NCBI GenBank assembly: GCA_033239005.1
Contig: BSQZ01000121.1
Span: 521,501 to 585,500 of the forward strand
DNA: 64,000 nucleotides
Reading direction: 5' to 3'
Source: Lamellibrachia satsuma
Lineage: Eukaryota; Annelida; Polychaeta; Sabellida; Siboglinidae
The first letter of the stretch is position 1, and the number at the start of each line of letters is the position of its first letter. The translations under genes and the position numbers were made by a program. This document shows, one piece after another, positions 45,020 through 54,200 of the stretch. The notes under the pieces are model-generated. The model ran no database searches and had not been told where the DNA came from. It saw nothing but the letters and a program-made list of their open reading frames with translations.

Positions 45020-46336
45020 TCAGAAGTCGCAGATGACGTTGCGGCTCTTGTCGATTTCCAGCACGGATTCGAACTCGGCGTAGGCGATGACGTTCACGGT
45101 GGTCCGCAGCGCCTCGCGGAAATGAAGTTCTATGCGGAGGTTGCCCTTTTGTACGAGATGGAAGCAGGGACCGTCGCACTGGTCGGGGGTCAGGTCAAAA
45201 CAGAAGAAGGTGTAACCGTCTCGGTAGTCGCTGCGAGTCAGACCGTTGCCCTCGTCCTGCCAGATCTTACCGGTCGAGGTGAACATGCTCATGTAGCTCC
45301 TGACGAAGAGGTCGGCTGCGAAGTTGGGCTGGAAGGGTTTGGCGGGTATCTGTCGTCCGTCAACGTACACGGCGTGGAAGCTTATGGCGTTGTTCTTGGC
45401 GTGAAACGGATTCTTGTCGTACGCACCGTTGTAGGCGTCGTTATCGACGCAGCACAGCACCAGACGTTTCGGCAGAGTGCCGAGGAACAGGTTCTCGTGC
45501 GTGTGCGACCGAGCGCCCGCGGGAATGGAGTACACCTTGCAGTCGACGGACCGCATCGCATACTTGACCGTGGTCTTCTCGAGAGTCGTGATGTGTGCCA
45601 TCTGCACGGCGGGATTGAGGGTGGCCTTCTTGGCAAACAAGGTGGCATTGCCGATGTCGATCTTGTAATCGGGGTTGGCTCCACCAGCCATGAGCGCAAA
45701 CGCAGCCTTGTTACGCACCAGTCGGATCTTGACGTCGACGCCGTTGATAAGGAATTTATCTTGCAGAAACAGGTCCACGTGTAGACGACCCATCATGTCG
45801 ACCACTCGACTCCGTACCACGTGCTCTCGTCGAGCCACGAACCCTGCGTTAGCCATGGGGCCGTCGACTAACTCGACGGCATCCATGTGAGCGGCCGTGT
45901 CCTTGTACCACAGCTGACCCGTCAGCTGCGTGTCCTTGGCATCGGCACCGTAACTCAGCAGCGTCTCGATGTAGGCACGATACGCGTACGTGTTGGTCGA
46001 ACGGGTCACGAGCGTGCCGTTCAGGGAGACGTCGACCTGACCGAACAGCGAATGCAGCAAGTTATTCACCGGTCCCACGGGGTCGGCCAAGTCGAGATCG
46101 TCCCCGTTGGCGCGCGTCACCTTCACCTGCACGTGTAGCATCGTGTTGGCGAGATCCAGGTAATCGTCTCCCGATCCGGGGATCAGGAATTCTATCGGTC
46201 CACCAGAGTCCAGAGAGGCCATGGGTTGATGCTCGACCACGTGACTGTCGACGATGCTGTTCTGAGTGGGAGGTACGGTAAAGAGATCCAGCTCGGACTT
46301 GACCCCTTCGCACGACTGCTTATGTACGAACGCCAT
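45020..46336 (-). CDS. PY: Major capsid protein, double jelly roll (PY)
   Basis: A 438-residue protein beginning MAFVHKQSCEGVKSELDLF, the conserved start of Polinton PY proteins (often annotated as F54H12.2-like). Other typical blocks are PTQNSIVDS, GPIEFLIPGSGDDYLDL, GPVNNLLHSLFGQVDVSLNG, and a TNTYAYRAYIETLLSYG block. In the family it forms the pseudo-hexameric capsomers of an icosahedral particle. The frame is open nine codons upstream, but those codons lie inside the core-protein gene, and the MAFVHK start is the conserved one. It overlaps the upstream gene end by 17 bp and has no internal breaks. Confidence 0.93.
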   Translation of the reverse strand: MAFVHKQSCEGVKSELDLFTVPPTQNSIVDSHVVEHQPMASLDSGGPIEFLIPGSGDDYLDLANTMLHVQVKVTRANGDDLDLADPVGPVNNLLHSLFGQVDVSLNGTLVTRSTNTYAYRAYIETLLSYGADAKDTQLTGQLWYKDTAAHMDAVELVDGPMANAGFVARREHVVRSRVVDMMGRLHVDLFLQDKFLINGVDVKIRLVRNKAAFALMAGGANPDYKIDIGNATLFAKKATLNPAVQMAHITTLEKTTVKYAMRSVDCKVYSIPAGARSHTHENLFLGTLPKRLVLCCVDNDAYNGAYDKNPFHAKNNAISFHAVYVDGRQIPAKPFQPNFAADLFVRSYMSMFTSTGKIWQDEGNGLTRSDYRDGYTFFCFDLTPDQCDGPCFHLVQKGNLRIELHFREALRTTVNVIAYAEFESVLEIDKSRNVICDF

Positions 46337-46739
46337 CTTTTTCGTCGAATATGTCGGCCTCACGTTTCTTGAGCGTCTGTTTCGCGCGCCGTCTCTTCGT
46401 CGTAGTGACTCCTGTCTGCGAGGACGCTCGTTTTATACGTTTCGTAGGTCGCACGCCAGGGGTCGCAAGGGTATGCAGCATGCTCCTACCAGAGTCCGTG
46501 ATGCGTCGTTTGGCTGCCGTTTTTATGTTCTGACCAGACAAGACGTCGTCGGCTATGCGAATGCCGGTCTTCAACGCTCCTTTGCCCAACGCCACGGCAC
46601 CTCTCTTGATGAGTGGCATGGCGCTGCGCAGCAGACCGCCGAACAGACTGCCCAGTCCGTGACCTCGCTGGTATTGTGCACCTGCGAAGTAGGGCAGCGC
46701 ACCACCCGCCTGACGCGCGTAATAGTCGTTGTAGTTCAT
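46320..46739 (-). CDS. Small basic virion core-like protein
   Basis: A 139-residue protein with an N-terminal Tyr/Gly-rich start (MNYNDYYARQAGGALPYF), a GHGLGSLFGGLLRSAMPLIK amphipathic block, then a Lys/Arg-rich C-terminal half including RPTKRIKR and TTKRRRAKQTLKKRE. This arrangement is typical of Polinton/adintovirus proteins compared to adenovirus core or membrane-active proteins (pX, pVI). A role in DNA condensation or in endosome escape is inference only. It lies between penton and major capsid genes, 5 bp after the former and overlapping the latter by 17 bp. Confidence 0.8.
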   Translation of the reverse strand: MNYNDYYARQAGGALPYFAGAQYQRGHGLGSLFGGLLRSAMPLIKRGAVALGKGALKTGIRIADDVLSGQNIKTAAKRRITDSGRSMLHTLATPGVRPTKRIKRASSQTGVTTTKRRRAKQTLKKREADIFDEKDGVRT

Positions 46740-46744
46740 CGTCG

Positions 46745-47644
46745 TTAGAACAGTGCGGTCCTGCGCCGTCGAAAATGAAGCGTCACCGTCACTCTACCGT
46801 ACTCGAATGGTACGCGCCGCCCGGTGTCGTCTCTTATATCCACCTCTATGGTCCCGAACTCCTTGCGCAACAGAGGCACGTAGTGAACGTTAGTGAAACG
46901 ATCGGACACCGTGGCACCGTGACCTCCGCGAACCGGGAGGCAGCGCAACAACGGCACGAGACTGTCGCCGACGATGCGAGACTCCACGACGTCCGTGTAG
47001 ACGTAGATGGTGTCGAACCCTTGATGCATGTTCACCACGGTATTGGCCTCTTGACGGTAAGAGTACGGGCTATCGGTAGTCTTTGCCTTTTCGGGTGGGC
47101 GAGTAACGGTGGCCGACGGCTTGAGACCTAGCTCCGGGGGTTGCTCTCCTACTCGCGGGTGGGTGTACACGCGCGTCTCCCTATCGCTCGCTGGACTGGT
47201 GACGAGCGACGGGTGGAATCCCAAAATGGTACCCATTGCACTCTGGTACGGCATGGTGAAGTCGGTGCTCGGTGACATGTGCAACGTCATTTTCTGAGTG
47301 ATGGAACTGTAGCTCAGTTTAGCCCGCGTCTTATCCGTCCACATGCGTTTCAGCGCCTTGTTGACGTGGTCCAACAATACCTCAGGACTGCGGTAATAGC
47401 CAGCAGCAATCTTCGTACTCGGGGTAAGACCCACAGGATCGCGCTCGTTGAGGTAGAACCAGGTGTCGCCGTCTCGAACGTTGTACCACGTATGCGGATA
47501 CTGGAACTCTACCAGCCCGCACTCCCATTCGCCAGACAGCGATATGCGTTGTGGCAAGTCGGTGATGTAATGGGCCAAGGTGTTATCGGGGTGCACCTTC
47601 ATGGAAGCGTTGCTAGGTAGCGTAAGATAGAAATCAGTCGCCAT
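46745..47644 (-). CDS. PX: Minor capsid/penton-like protein, single jelly roll (PX)
   Basis: A 299-residue protein starting MATDFYLTLPSNASMKVHPD, followed by a NTLAHYITDLPQRISLSGEW block and a FQYPHTWYNVRDGDTWFYL block, the conserved N-terminus of Polinton PX proteins. In the family it is the vertex (penton) protein of the presumed capsid. The C-terminal part (from about residue 210) has regularly spaced hydrophobic strands as expected for a jelly roll, ending in VTVTLHFRRRRTALF. Its start overlaps the end of the upstream membrane-protein gene by 11 bp. The frame is intact. Confidence 0.9.
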   Translation of the reverse strand: MATDFYLTLPSNASMKVHPDNTLAHYITDLPQRISLSGEWECGLVEFQYPHTWYNVRDGDTWFYLNERDPVGLTPSTKIAAGYYRSPEVLLDHVNKALKRMWTDKTRAKLSYSSITQKMTLHMSPSTDFTMPYQSAMGTILGFHPSLVTSPASDRETRVYTHPRVGEQPPELGLKPSATVTRPPEKAKTTDSPYSYRQEANTVVNMHQGFDTIYVYTDVVESRIVGDSLVPLLRCLPVRGGHGATVSDRFTNVHYVPLLRKEFGTIEVDIRDDTGRRVPFEYGRVTVTLHFRRRRTALF

Positions 47645-47954
47645 TGCGTCTCAACGTGGGATTGGGCAGCAGGTAACCCAACGAGCTGCTCAGCAGCGCC
47701 GTCCACAGATTAGAATTCGTGTGACCTGTCGTCAGGTTGTAAATGCTGATCAGGATGATCGTGTACAAGACGACGACCTGACACAGAAACACAATCTCCT
47801 CTTTGGGACACGCGGTACCGAACAGGTGCCAGGGAGTGCTGTATTTCTCGTTCGATGCAGCGTCGGTACAATCCTCCTCCTCCGTCGCCTCCTGTGCTTC
47901 CTCCTCGTCTATGATGGTGGTGCTGACGGTCTGTGGTGTCGTGGCGTGTGTCAT
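47634..47954 (-). CDS. Polinton two-TM membrane protein
   Basis: I chose the ATG at 47,954 (106 residues) because it overlaps the integrase stop as ATGA, while the longer open frame upstream only shadows the integrase gene. The N-terminal 50 residues are acidic (IDEEEAQEATEEED). Two hydrophobic segments follow, about residues 53-73 and 83-97, ending in GYLLPNPTLRRNG. This hydrophobic C-terminus before the PX gene recurs in Polintons of many animals as far as I recall. Function is unknown; a virion or host-membrane role is plausible. Confidence 0.82.
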   Translation of the reverse strand: MTHATTPQTVSTTIIDEEEAQEATEEEDCTDAASNEKYSTPWHLFGTACPKEEIVFLCQVVVLYTIILISIYNLTTGHTNSNLWTALLSSSLGYLLPNPTLRRNGD

Positions 47955-49063
47955 TTCTCGAATGAAGTGTCGCCATACGCGTTGCTGGTCTTTATAGTGG
48001 AGTGGACGAGTGCCCCGGCGTCGATCCAGCTGTTGTGTGTGGAGGGATAGCCGAGCCATTTCACCAAAGCCTCCTTGCGTCCGTCCTTCGTACGGCGTTC
48101 CAGTACCTCTTCGACGCGGTACACCTTATCGACGGGTACCGACACCTTCTGCAGCTCCGGTTCGTAGAAGGTGCCGTCCAGCACTTCGCCGAGATCGTCC
48201 CGCAAGCGGTACACGGGTGGATCGGAGGGATGAACCTCGTGCACCGTGAAGATCTCTTCGCTCCAGTTCGGCTCGTAGCCCTTTTCGAACTTGCCTTTGT
48301 ACTTGCTGATGCGCACGCGATCCGCCACGTGCAACTTGGGCACTCCCTTACCGTCGTGGCCGTACAGGAGTTGCCACACCTTTTCTTGATTTTTGTGATT
48401 CACCTGTGACGGTGCCATGCCGATGCTGTCGTGGGGGGTGTTGTTGTACGATCGTATCATGTCCGGAAGGACGTCGACGTAACGCCACGTCTGGTGTTCC
48501 GTGAAGTATCGGCGCATGCGCGTCATCAACGTTCTGTTGAAGCGTTCCACGACGGCCGCCTTCGTCTCTGCGTTGTGCGTGGAGAAGTGACGGATGCCGT
48601 AACGACGCAATAGAGCCTGAACTGATTTGTTCAGAAATTCCTTGCCTTGATCCGTCTGCAGCGTATGTGGCCAAACGTCGACGAACGTGGTTTGCAGCGC
48701 CGCAGTCAGTGACGCCGCGGACTTGTTCTTCAGGGGAACACACCGGGCCACTTTCGAGAAGACGTCGATCGTCGTGAGGAGAAAGGTCATACCTTCGTTG
48801 TGGCGTTTAAACTTCGTCAGGTCTACGAGATCGGCCTGCCACTGTTGATTCATACCACCCACGATGACGCATCGTCTCTTGAAATGGCGTCTCGCCGGTT
48901 TGTGTAAGGTGTAGGCGTCCTGTTCCGACAACCATTGTTCGACGATTTTCCGCGGCATGCGCGTGACGCGACGCAAGGCGCCGACCCCTCCATAACTGCC
49001 TACCCTCTGTGGATCGAAGTAGACCGACCTCATGGGTTGTTCTCTCCTCCGTGCTGCCATCAT
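47951..49063 (-). CDS. INT: Retroviral-type integrase with chromodomain (INT)
   Basis: A 370-residue protein from the ATG at 49,063 (a second ATG follows at once). It catalyses insertion of the linear element and explains the 6-bp target duplication. The core has Asp78 in QADLVDL, Asp138 in LQTDQGKEF and Glu173 in VVERFNRTL, about 35 residues apart as in DDE integrases. A C-terminal chromodomain (about residues 308-350: KVYRVEEVLERR, ALVKWLGYPSTHNSW) would guide it to histone marks, as in chromoviruses. Its start overlaps the stop of the 53-aa ORF (TAATG) and its stop overlaps the next start (ATGA). Intact. Confidence 0.95.
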   Translation of the reverse strand: MMAARRREQPMRSVYFDPQRVGSYGGVGALRRVTRMPRKIVEQWLSEQDAYTLHKPARRHFKRRCVIVGGMNQQWQADLVDLTKFKRHNEGMTFLLTTIDVFSKVARCVPLKNKSAASLTAALQTTFVDVWPHTLQTDQGKEFLNKSVQALLRRYGIRHFSTHNAETKAAVVERFNRTLMTRMRRYFTEHQTWRYVDVLPDMIRSYNNTPHDSIGMAPSQVNHKNQEKVWQLLYGHDGKGVPKLHVADRVRISKYKGKFEKGYEPNWSEEIFTVHEVHPSDPPVYRLRDDLGEVLDGTFYEPELQKVSVPVDKVYRVEEVLERRTKDGRKEALVKWLGYPSTHNSWIDAGALVHSTIKTSNAYGDTSFEK

Positions 49064-49224
49064 TAAAAGAGGAGGAGGTCGGACGCGTTGACGGGGTCGG
49101 TGACGTTGAGTCCGGAGCACAGATGCTGACGAATGACGAGGAGAGCGCCGACGTATAGTAGGACGCAAGCTATCGCAGTAACAACGCAAGCGGTAGAGCA
49201 ACAACGGTCTAGTGGCGAAACCAT
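49063..49224 (-). CDS. 53-aa single-TM micro-protein
   Basis: A short ORF from ATG 49,224 to a TAA whose last base is shared with the integrase ATG. It begins MVSPLDRCC. Residues about 12-31 form a hydrophobic helix (TACVVTAIACVLLYVGALLV), followed by a short polar tail. A perfectly abutting stop-start and the lack of other use for the interval favour a real gene, coupled to integrase translation. Family not recognised. Confidence 0.6.
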   Translation of the reverse strand: MVSPLDRCCSTACVVTAIACVLLYVGALLVIRQHLCSGLNVTDPVNASDLLLF

Positions 49225-49333
49225 AGTGTGAACAACGTCTGTTGCATGAGACTTTGGGCTATGCCGTGAGCGATCAGGTAAAGTCCACTAACGAATATCG
49301 CAACGACGACGTGTCCTGTGGATCCGTTGTCAT
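49209..49333 (-). pseudogene. Possible second small membrane ORF, split by a frameshift
   Basis: An ORF starting at ATG 49,333 (MTTDPQDTSS..) stops after 19 codons at 49,274. A neighbouring frame then carries a hydrophobic stretch (LYLIAHGIAQSLMQQTLF) to a stop at 49,209, where it would overlap the next ORF start. Together they look like one small membrane protein interrupted by an indel, but this could be chance. Confidence 0.3.
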
Positions 49334-49369
49334 GACGAACACTGTGCCACGGACACGCATCGCACCACC

Positions 49370-50170
49370 TTATATGTCGTCCCAACCGGCCAATGACGAC
49401 AAAGCCTTGCGTTTTTCGGGGGGTGGGGTAGGCATGGAATGTTCCATTCGACGACGATGCTGACGAGAGAGGGGTGTCCAACTGAGCGATCTTCGTGCAC
49501 TGCCGACAGCACGAGGAGTAGCGGCAGTCGATCGGCGAGGGGGAGTGACCGTCCTCGTCGCCTGTCGCATGTAGGCTTTCCTGGCCGCGTTACCGACCAA
49601 CTCCATGGGCAGGTTGATGGTGCGGAGTTGTCGTGCGAATGGCTGCCACCCCGTCGGATCGGTCTTTCTCTTACGCAACAGATCGTTGACGAGATCCACC
49701 ACGTTACTTCCGACCACCGGCTCGCCCTCGTGTATGAGTTCACCGCGAGCGGTCCACGCGACATTTCTCTTCAGATGTTCCATCAAACGTCGGGCTTTGG
49801 CGTGCATGGTCTTGGGAACGGTGTCCAAGACGGTGGCCTCTATTCCGCTACCGGGAACGCGTACTGCTGCATCCTCCGACTCCGACCCCGGCTCCGCCCT
49901 CGACCCCGTCGCCGACTCGTTCACCGTGAGCACGCGTACCGGTTCATTGGCGTGTTTATCGGCCAAGACGTTGTACCGCTGCAACACCTGATTATACAGT
50001 GTAACCTTGGTCCCGTCGTCTAGGTCCGTTCTGTCGAGGATGGTCTTCATATCGGCATCGAGGGCTTGCACCTTCTTACCTACGGTGTCGGTGGTTGGGG
50101 GAGGTGGGGGTGAACGAAGCGTGTCCAACAGTCGAGGGTCTACCAAGGCCATCTTGCGTGCGTTTTCCAT
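49370..50170 (-). CDS. Conserved Polinton protein of unknown function, 266 aa
   Basis: The N-terminal half is acidic/Pro-rich and likely disordered (a PPPPPTT block near residue 22, then ESEDAAVRVPGSG). A folded-looking block at about residues 130-200 contains LMEHLKRNVAWTARGELIHE, VVGSNVVDLVNDLLRKRKT, PTGWQPFARQLRTINLPMEL. The C-terminus is basic and Ser/Pro-rich. Proteins with this middle block sit next to the integrase in other Polintons, as I recall, without known function. It starts 4 bp after the preceding gene. Intact. Confidence 0.78.
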   Translation of the reverse strand: MENARKMALVDPRLLDTLRSPPPPPTTDTVGKKVQALDADMKTILDRTDLDDGTKVTLYNQVLQRYNVLADKHANEPVRVLTVNESATGSRAEPGSESEDAAVRVPGSGIEATVLDTVPKTMHAKARRLMEHLKRNVAWTARGELIHEGEPVVGSNVVDLVNDLLRKRKTDPTGWQPFARQLRTINLPMELVGNAARKAYMRQATRTVTPPRRSTAATPRAVGSARRSLSWTPLSRQHRRRMEHSMPTPPPEKRKALSSLAGWDDI

Positions 50171-50174
50171 GTAT

Positions 50175-50541
50175 CTACCTCGTCGGTCGCTCCTTTCGGA
50201 GCAGGGATAGAAAGACCGAACTGGCCAACGGTGCTAGGAAGGCCGATAGGAAACCTCCGGTCTGTCCCTCGCCGACCTGCGGTTGTATCAAGAGGCGTCT
50301 TCTCCTGGCAGCCGACGTTCTTTTCTTGGCCAACTCGCGTAATTTCGTCTTGTATTTACCCAGACGTTGCTTCTGTACTGCGGTCAACGGAACGTTCTTT
50401 CGTAGTATGTTGTAGGCACACTCGGCCAGCGCGCACAGCAGATCGGCGTTAGCGTTTTTAGGATGGCTTTTTCTCTTTGTTGTTCTTTAGTCTGTGCAGC
50501 GTCTGTATGCACGCAATGTGTCTCTTCACCAGGGCAGACAT
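50175..50541 (-). pseudogene. Small basic/hydrophobic Polinton protein, apparently frameshifted twice
   Basis: Three frames in succession hold parts of one recognisable family protein. The ATG frame at 50,541 (MSALVKRHIACIQTLHR) stops at 50,458. A second frame carries a short basic piece near 50,500-50,460. A third frame from about 50,455 (NANADLLCALAECAYNILR) carries the Lys/Arg-rich middle and hydrophobic C-terminus (GGFLSAFLAPLASSVFLSLL) to 50,175. Related Polinton proteins are basic followed by a hydrophobic Gly-rich tail and are compared with adenovirus minor core proteins. No ATG lies in the third frame. Sequencing error at homopolymers or a true mutation are both possible. Confidence 0.6.
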
Positions 50542-50578
50542 GGTGCGAATGAAGAGACCATCCACGCACTCGGTCTTT

Positions 50579-51235
50579 TTATACCTTCGGCAAGTACACG
50601 TACTGAACACCGTCGTCTGGAAAGATGGCCGTGCGCAGACGCATGTCCTCGGGCGTGTCCTGTTTCAGATCGACCAATAGATAACCGTACGGTACCGCCG
50701 TGGCGTCTTTAAAAGCCTCTTGCACGAATTTCCCGCGTCCCGGATACATCTGCCGAGCCAAGTGCGACATCTGCGATGCGTCACGAGGATTCTTGAACAC
50801 CACCATGTACTGAGAATTCAGACTGATGGTACGACTCTCTTTGTTTTTGGGGAACAGGTTCTGTACGAGATACAGCACGGACGTGTTCCTGTGGTGACTT
50901 TTTTTAGTGAACAAGGTCGTGACCCGCTCGTCCGTTTCTGCCATGAGATCGTCTATGACGATGAGGTTCCTCGTCGTCGATTCGAACATGGCCGCCGTCG
51001 GTAACCCTTCCTCGAAGCGCACGTGGTTCAGGTCCGTCGTTGCGTACGCCTCTTGCCATTCTCCGTAACACCACGTGATCCGTTCGGGAGGTGGGTCGAT
51101 CATTGCAGTAGCGTGACGCAACATACGCGTCACGAACGTACTCTTGCCGCATCCCGTCGGTCCGGCAACGATGCACGTGAAGGGATGTTTCCATCGTGCA
51201 TCCATGATCGCGTATGAAACAAGTGCAGCGTGCAT
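50579..51235 (-). CDS. ATP: Genome-packaging ATPase, FtsK/HerA (A32-like) type (ATP)
   Basis: A 218-residue P-loop ATPase expected to pump the element's DNA into preformed capsids. Walker A is GPTGCGKST (about residues 25-33), Walker B is LIVIDDLMAE (Asp95, Asp96), and the later SVLYLVQNLF block matches the sensor region with conserved Gln. A second ATG at residue 11 (MDARWKHPF) is an alternative, shorter start that looks more like relatives. It lies 11 bp after the polymerase stop. Confidence 0.93.
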   Translation of the reverse strand: MHAALVSYAIMDARWKHPFTCIVAGPTGCGKSTFVTRMLRHATAMIDPPPERITWCYGEWQEAYATTDLNHVRFEEGLPTAAMFESTTRNLIVIDDLMAETDERVTTLFTKKSHHRNTSVLYLVQNLFPKNKESRTISLNSQYMVVFKNPRDASQMSHLARQMYPGRGKFVQEAFKDATAVPYGYLLVDLKQDTPEDMRLRTAIFPDDGVQYVYLPKV

Positions 51236-51246
51236 CGCCTTATCTA

Positions 51247-54200
51247 CTACACGTCCACCGGACCCGTGGTCACCCCGTCCTCGTGCACCACGCGTTTGGC
51301 GTAAAAGTAGGTGAGGGCCGCCCGTTCCTGCACGTACGTCAACACGGTCGAGTTATGCACCCGGAATCCGCGGTTCTTTCCACTTCCGCTCCGACGGTTG
51401 GTGAGCACCTCCAGGAACGCATCCTTGTCGATGACGTTGTGACGTTTGCTCAGTCCTTTGGTGCTGTACTTGTCGGTGGCGCCGAAACAGTAGTACGTCT
51501 TGCTACACAACCCCACGAACCCGTCGCCGGACCACTCGACCTTGAACAGACCCGGCGTCCTCTTGTCGAACGCTCTGCGCGCCTTACAGCACGCCTCGTC
51601 TCCGATCCACGGTCGATTGGCCAGTCGACAGCGCACGTACTCGTTCCGATGTTCGTCGCAACATTCGGACGGGAGCCATTCGGAGCGATGTCGGAAGTAA
51701 TGATCGCGTAGTGCTGGGGTCACGAGGTCGTCGACGGACTCACCGGTCAAGGCCAAATACGCGGAATCTGTGTCCATCTCGCAGTACTGGAACAGAGGGC
51801 GCTCCACGTATCGGTCGATGAAGTCGTAATAGAACTGCAACATGCGCATCTTGGCGTACTGCAGGACGAAGAATCCCACGTGGACGGGTAGGGTGTACTT
51901 GACGGTCTTCCTGTTCATCTCTATCTCGTACGCGTTGTCGACGACCCTGTCGAGTTGTCGGAACCGTTTATCGTTGACCATGAGCGATGCCGACTTCTCC
52001 GTGCAGTAGCTGACGTCGCGATGTCGGTCGACGTTTGTGATGGTCTTTCCGTAGCCCGAGTTCCCCAGCAACTTCATGGTGTCCGCGATGATGGTCTTGT
52101 CTCGGTGGACGTCGCCCTCGCGTCGGGCCGTGGACACCGCATCGCCGAACCGTCGGAAACACGGAATGGGATCGTACTCGATGACCTGATACACGTGCAG
52201 CACCTCGAGACCGTGGTCCAGATACCATCGCAGCAGGGGCGTTGCGAGCAGTATCTTATCGCCCTGATAACTACCCACGAGCATGCGTCTCGGAGTCGAC
52301 ATGATGTTGTGCTCTTCGGCGTAGCGGCGCATGAACGGACCGAGATCCTCGCGTATCATACGGACGTTCTTGAACACGGGCTGCATCTCGGCAAAGTGCG
52401 CGCGCAATTCTTCCGGTACGCAGATGTCGCACTCGATCATGCCGAACACGGTTCCTGCACGCACGCCGTTCAGGATCTGTTGTGACGTCATCGTCCACCG
52501 CAAGTGTCGACGTCGGGGAAATGCAGCGTCCAGACACTTTCGTACGGCCGGGGCTCGTCTCATCTCTTTCCACTCGCATTCCCACAGCTGGACGACCTTG
52601 ACAAAGTGACGTAGGTAGGCGGTGGTCTTTCGAGTCTCGGCGAGCAGTTGCGCCATGGGTTTCCCGTTGACGGCGTTCACCTCTTCTCGAGTGCACGGGC
52701 AACCGTGGAAGTAGCACCCTTCGAACTGATAAGCCGTCTTCGTCTCGCTGCACCAACCATCCACCCGATGTTTGCCTATTCGCTTCTCTCGTCCGTTGAT
52801 CTGATGTCGTATGGAAAGTCCCGTGCGTTCGGATTCCCACGTCAGCCATTCTGCAGCCATCTGTCCGTACAGCTGCGCCGATTCGGGGCGGAAGTCGTTC
52901 TCCGCCCGTCGTCGCGTGTACCACCCCATAGGCATGTCTTGCATGAGCGACCACAGGTACAGCGCGTTCGCATCGTATCCGACGATCGATCGACACGGAC
53001 GAGCAGCCTCTCCGTATTCGTTCTGACGTATCGTGGTGACCCCTTTCTCGTGATAACGGTGAAAAATGATCGACGGGCCACCTATGATGTTATCTTTGAC
53101 GAGGTCGTGCAGATCTTTATTCTTCTCGTTGAAGATGGTAAAATAGGTCTTCTCTGGAAGGTCGTTGAACAGGTACAGCAGGGTCAGACCAGGTACGCTG
53201 ATGCCTTGCTTGAACATGTCTATTCCACGTTCTCGATAGAAGGCAAACTGTCTAGCGATCGCCTGAAGAAAGGGAACCACGTCCCTGTTGTTGTACCAGA
53301 CGAGAAAGTCGCGCAACGTCGTCATGCCATTGTCGCACGAGGCCTTCTGACAACTGGCGTAATCCTCGTCTGAAATACCTTCGTTCTTCAGCCGACTGAA
53401 GAAGGCCTCTTTCGGCGGAAGAGCGGTGTCGTCGAGTCTCTCCAGACGGTCCATGTACTCGTACGGGAAATGACCTTTCGTCACCTCGCATCCGTACGCT
53501 TTCAGATACTTGTCGTAGCTGAACCCGGGGGCTATGTAGTTGGTCATGTCTAGGAATTTCAGCTGATCCGTCGAAAGACACATGAACGTGTTGTTGCGTT
53601 TGATGACGAAAAATGATCCGACGCCGTCGTTCTCTTCTCTGGTCTCTTTGTCCTCTTGCTCCCTCTCGTCGTCCTCGTCCTCGTCTTCCTCTGCGTGTTC
53701 CTCGGTCTTTGAGGTCGACAGGAAGTACGGTATGAGGAACTGTTTGATGGCATTGAGATCATACGAACCCGAATTGAACACGATGACAGGTAACTGATGC
53801 ATCCATCCATACAGTTGTCCCATCAGCTTTTTGTACGGGTTGGTTGCCGGTCGAGCGTCCTTGTCGGTGGCTGACCGTGCACTCTCCTCCTGCTCGTCCC
53901 AGCTCGTCAGCGCTTCTGCCAGTTGTTCCAACGCATACTCGTATGAGTCTTTGATCTTTTCGTACGCGGCGTCACTCATCGCTCTCAGGATGTCCATCAT
54001 GGAGCTCACCAACTTGTTGGTGTCTCCATCCGTGACGAGACATTTCACTTGCTCGTGTCCGGGCACGTTGGACGCCACGCTGACGCTCAGCGGGACGTGA
54101 CGTGCAACCCAGTGAACCTGGTCGCTGTCCGACGGAAGTTGTTCGGTGTCGAACCAACACTCGAAGTCAAAGGTGGCTCGGTACGGATAGTACCGCAAAG

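Noticed and set aside
44882..45784. 300-codon plus-strand ORF opposite the capsid and protease genes
   Set aside because: It is the antisense of well-supported genes with conserved motifs; no recognisable domain. GC-rich coding DNA often leaves such open antisense frames.
51500..51720. Possible antisense small genes over the polymerase C-terminus
   Set aside because: No motif, and they disappear when the PolB frame is taken as real.
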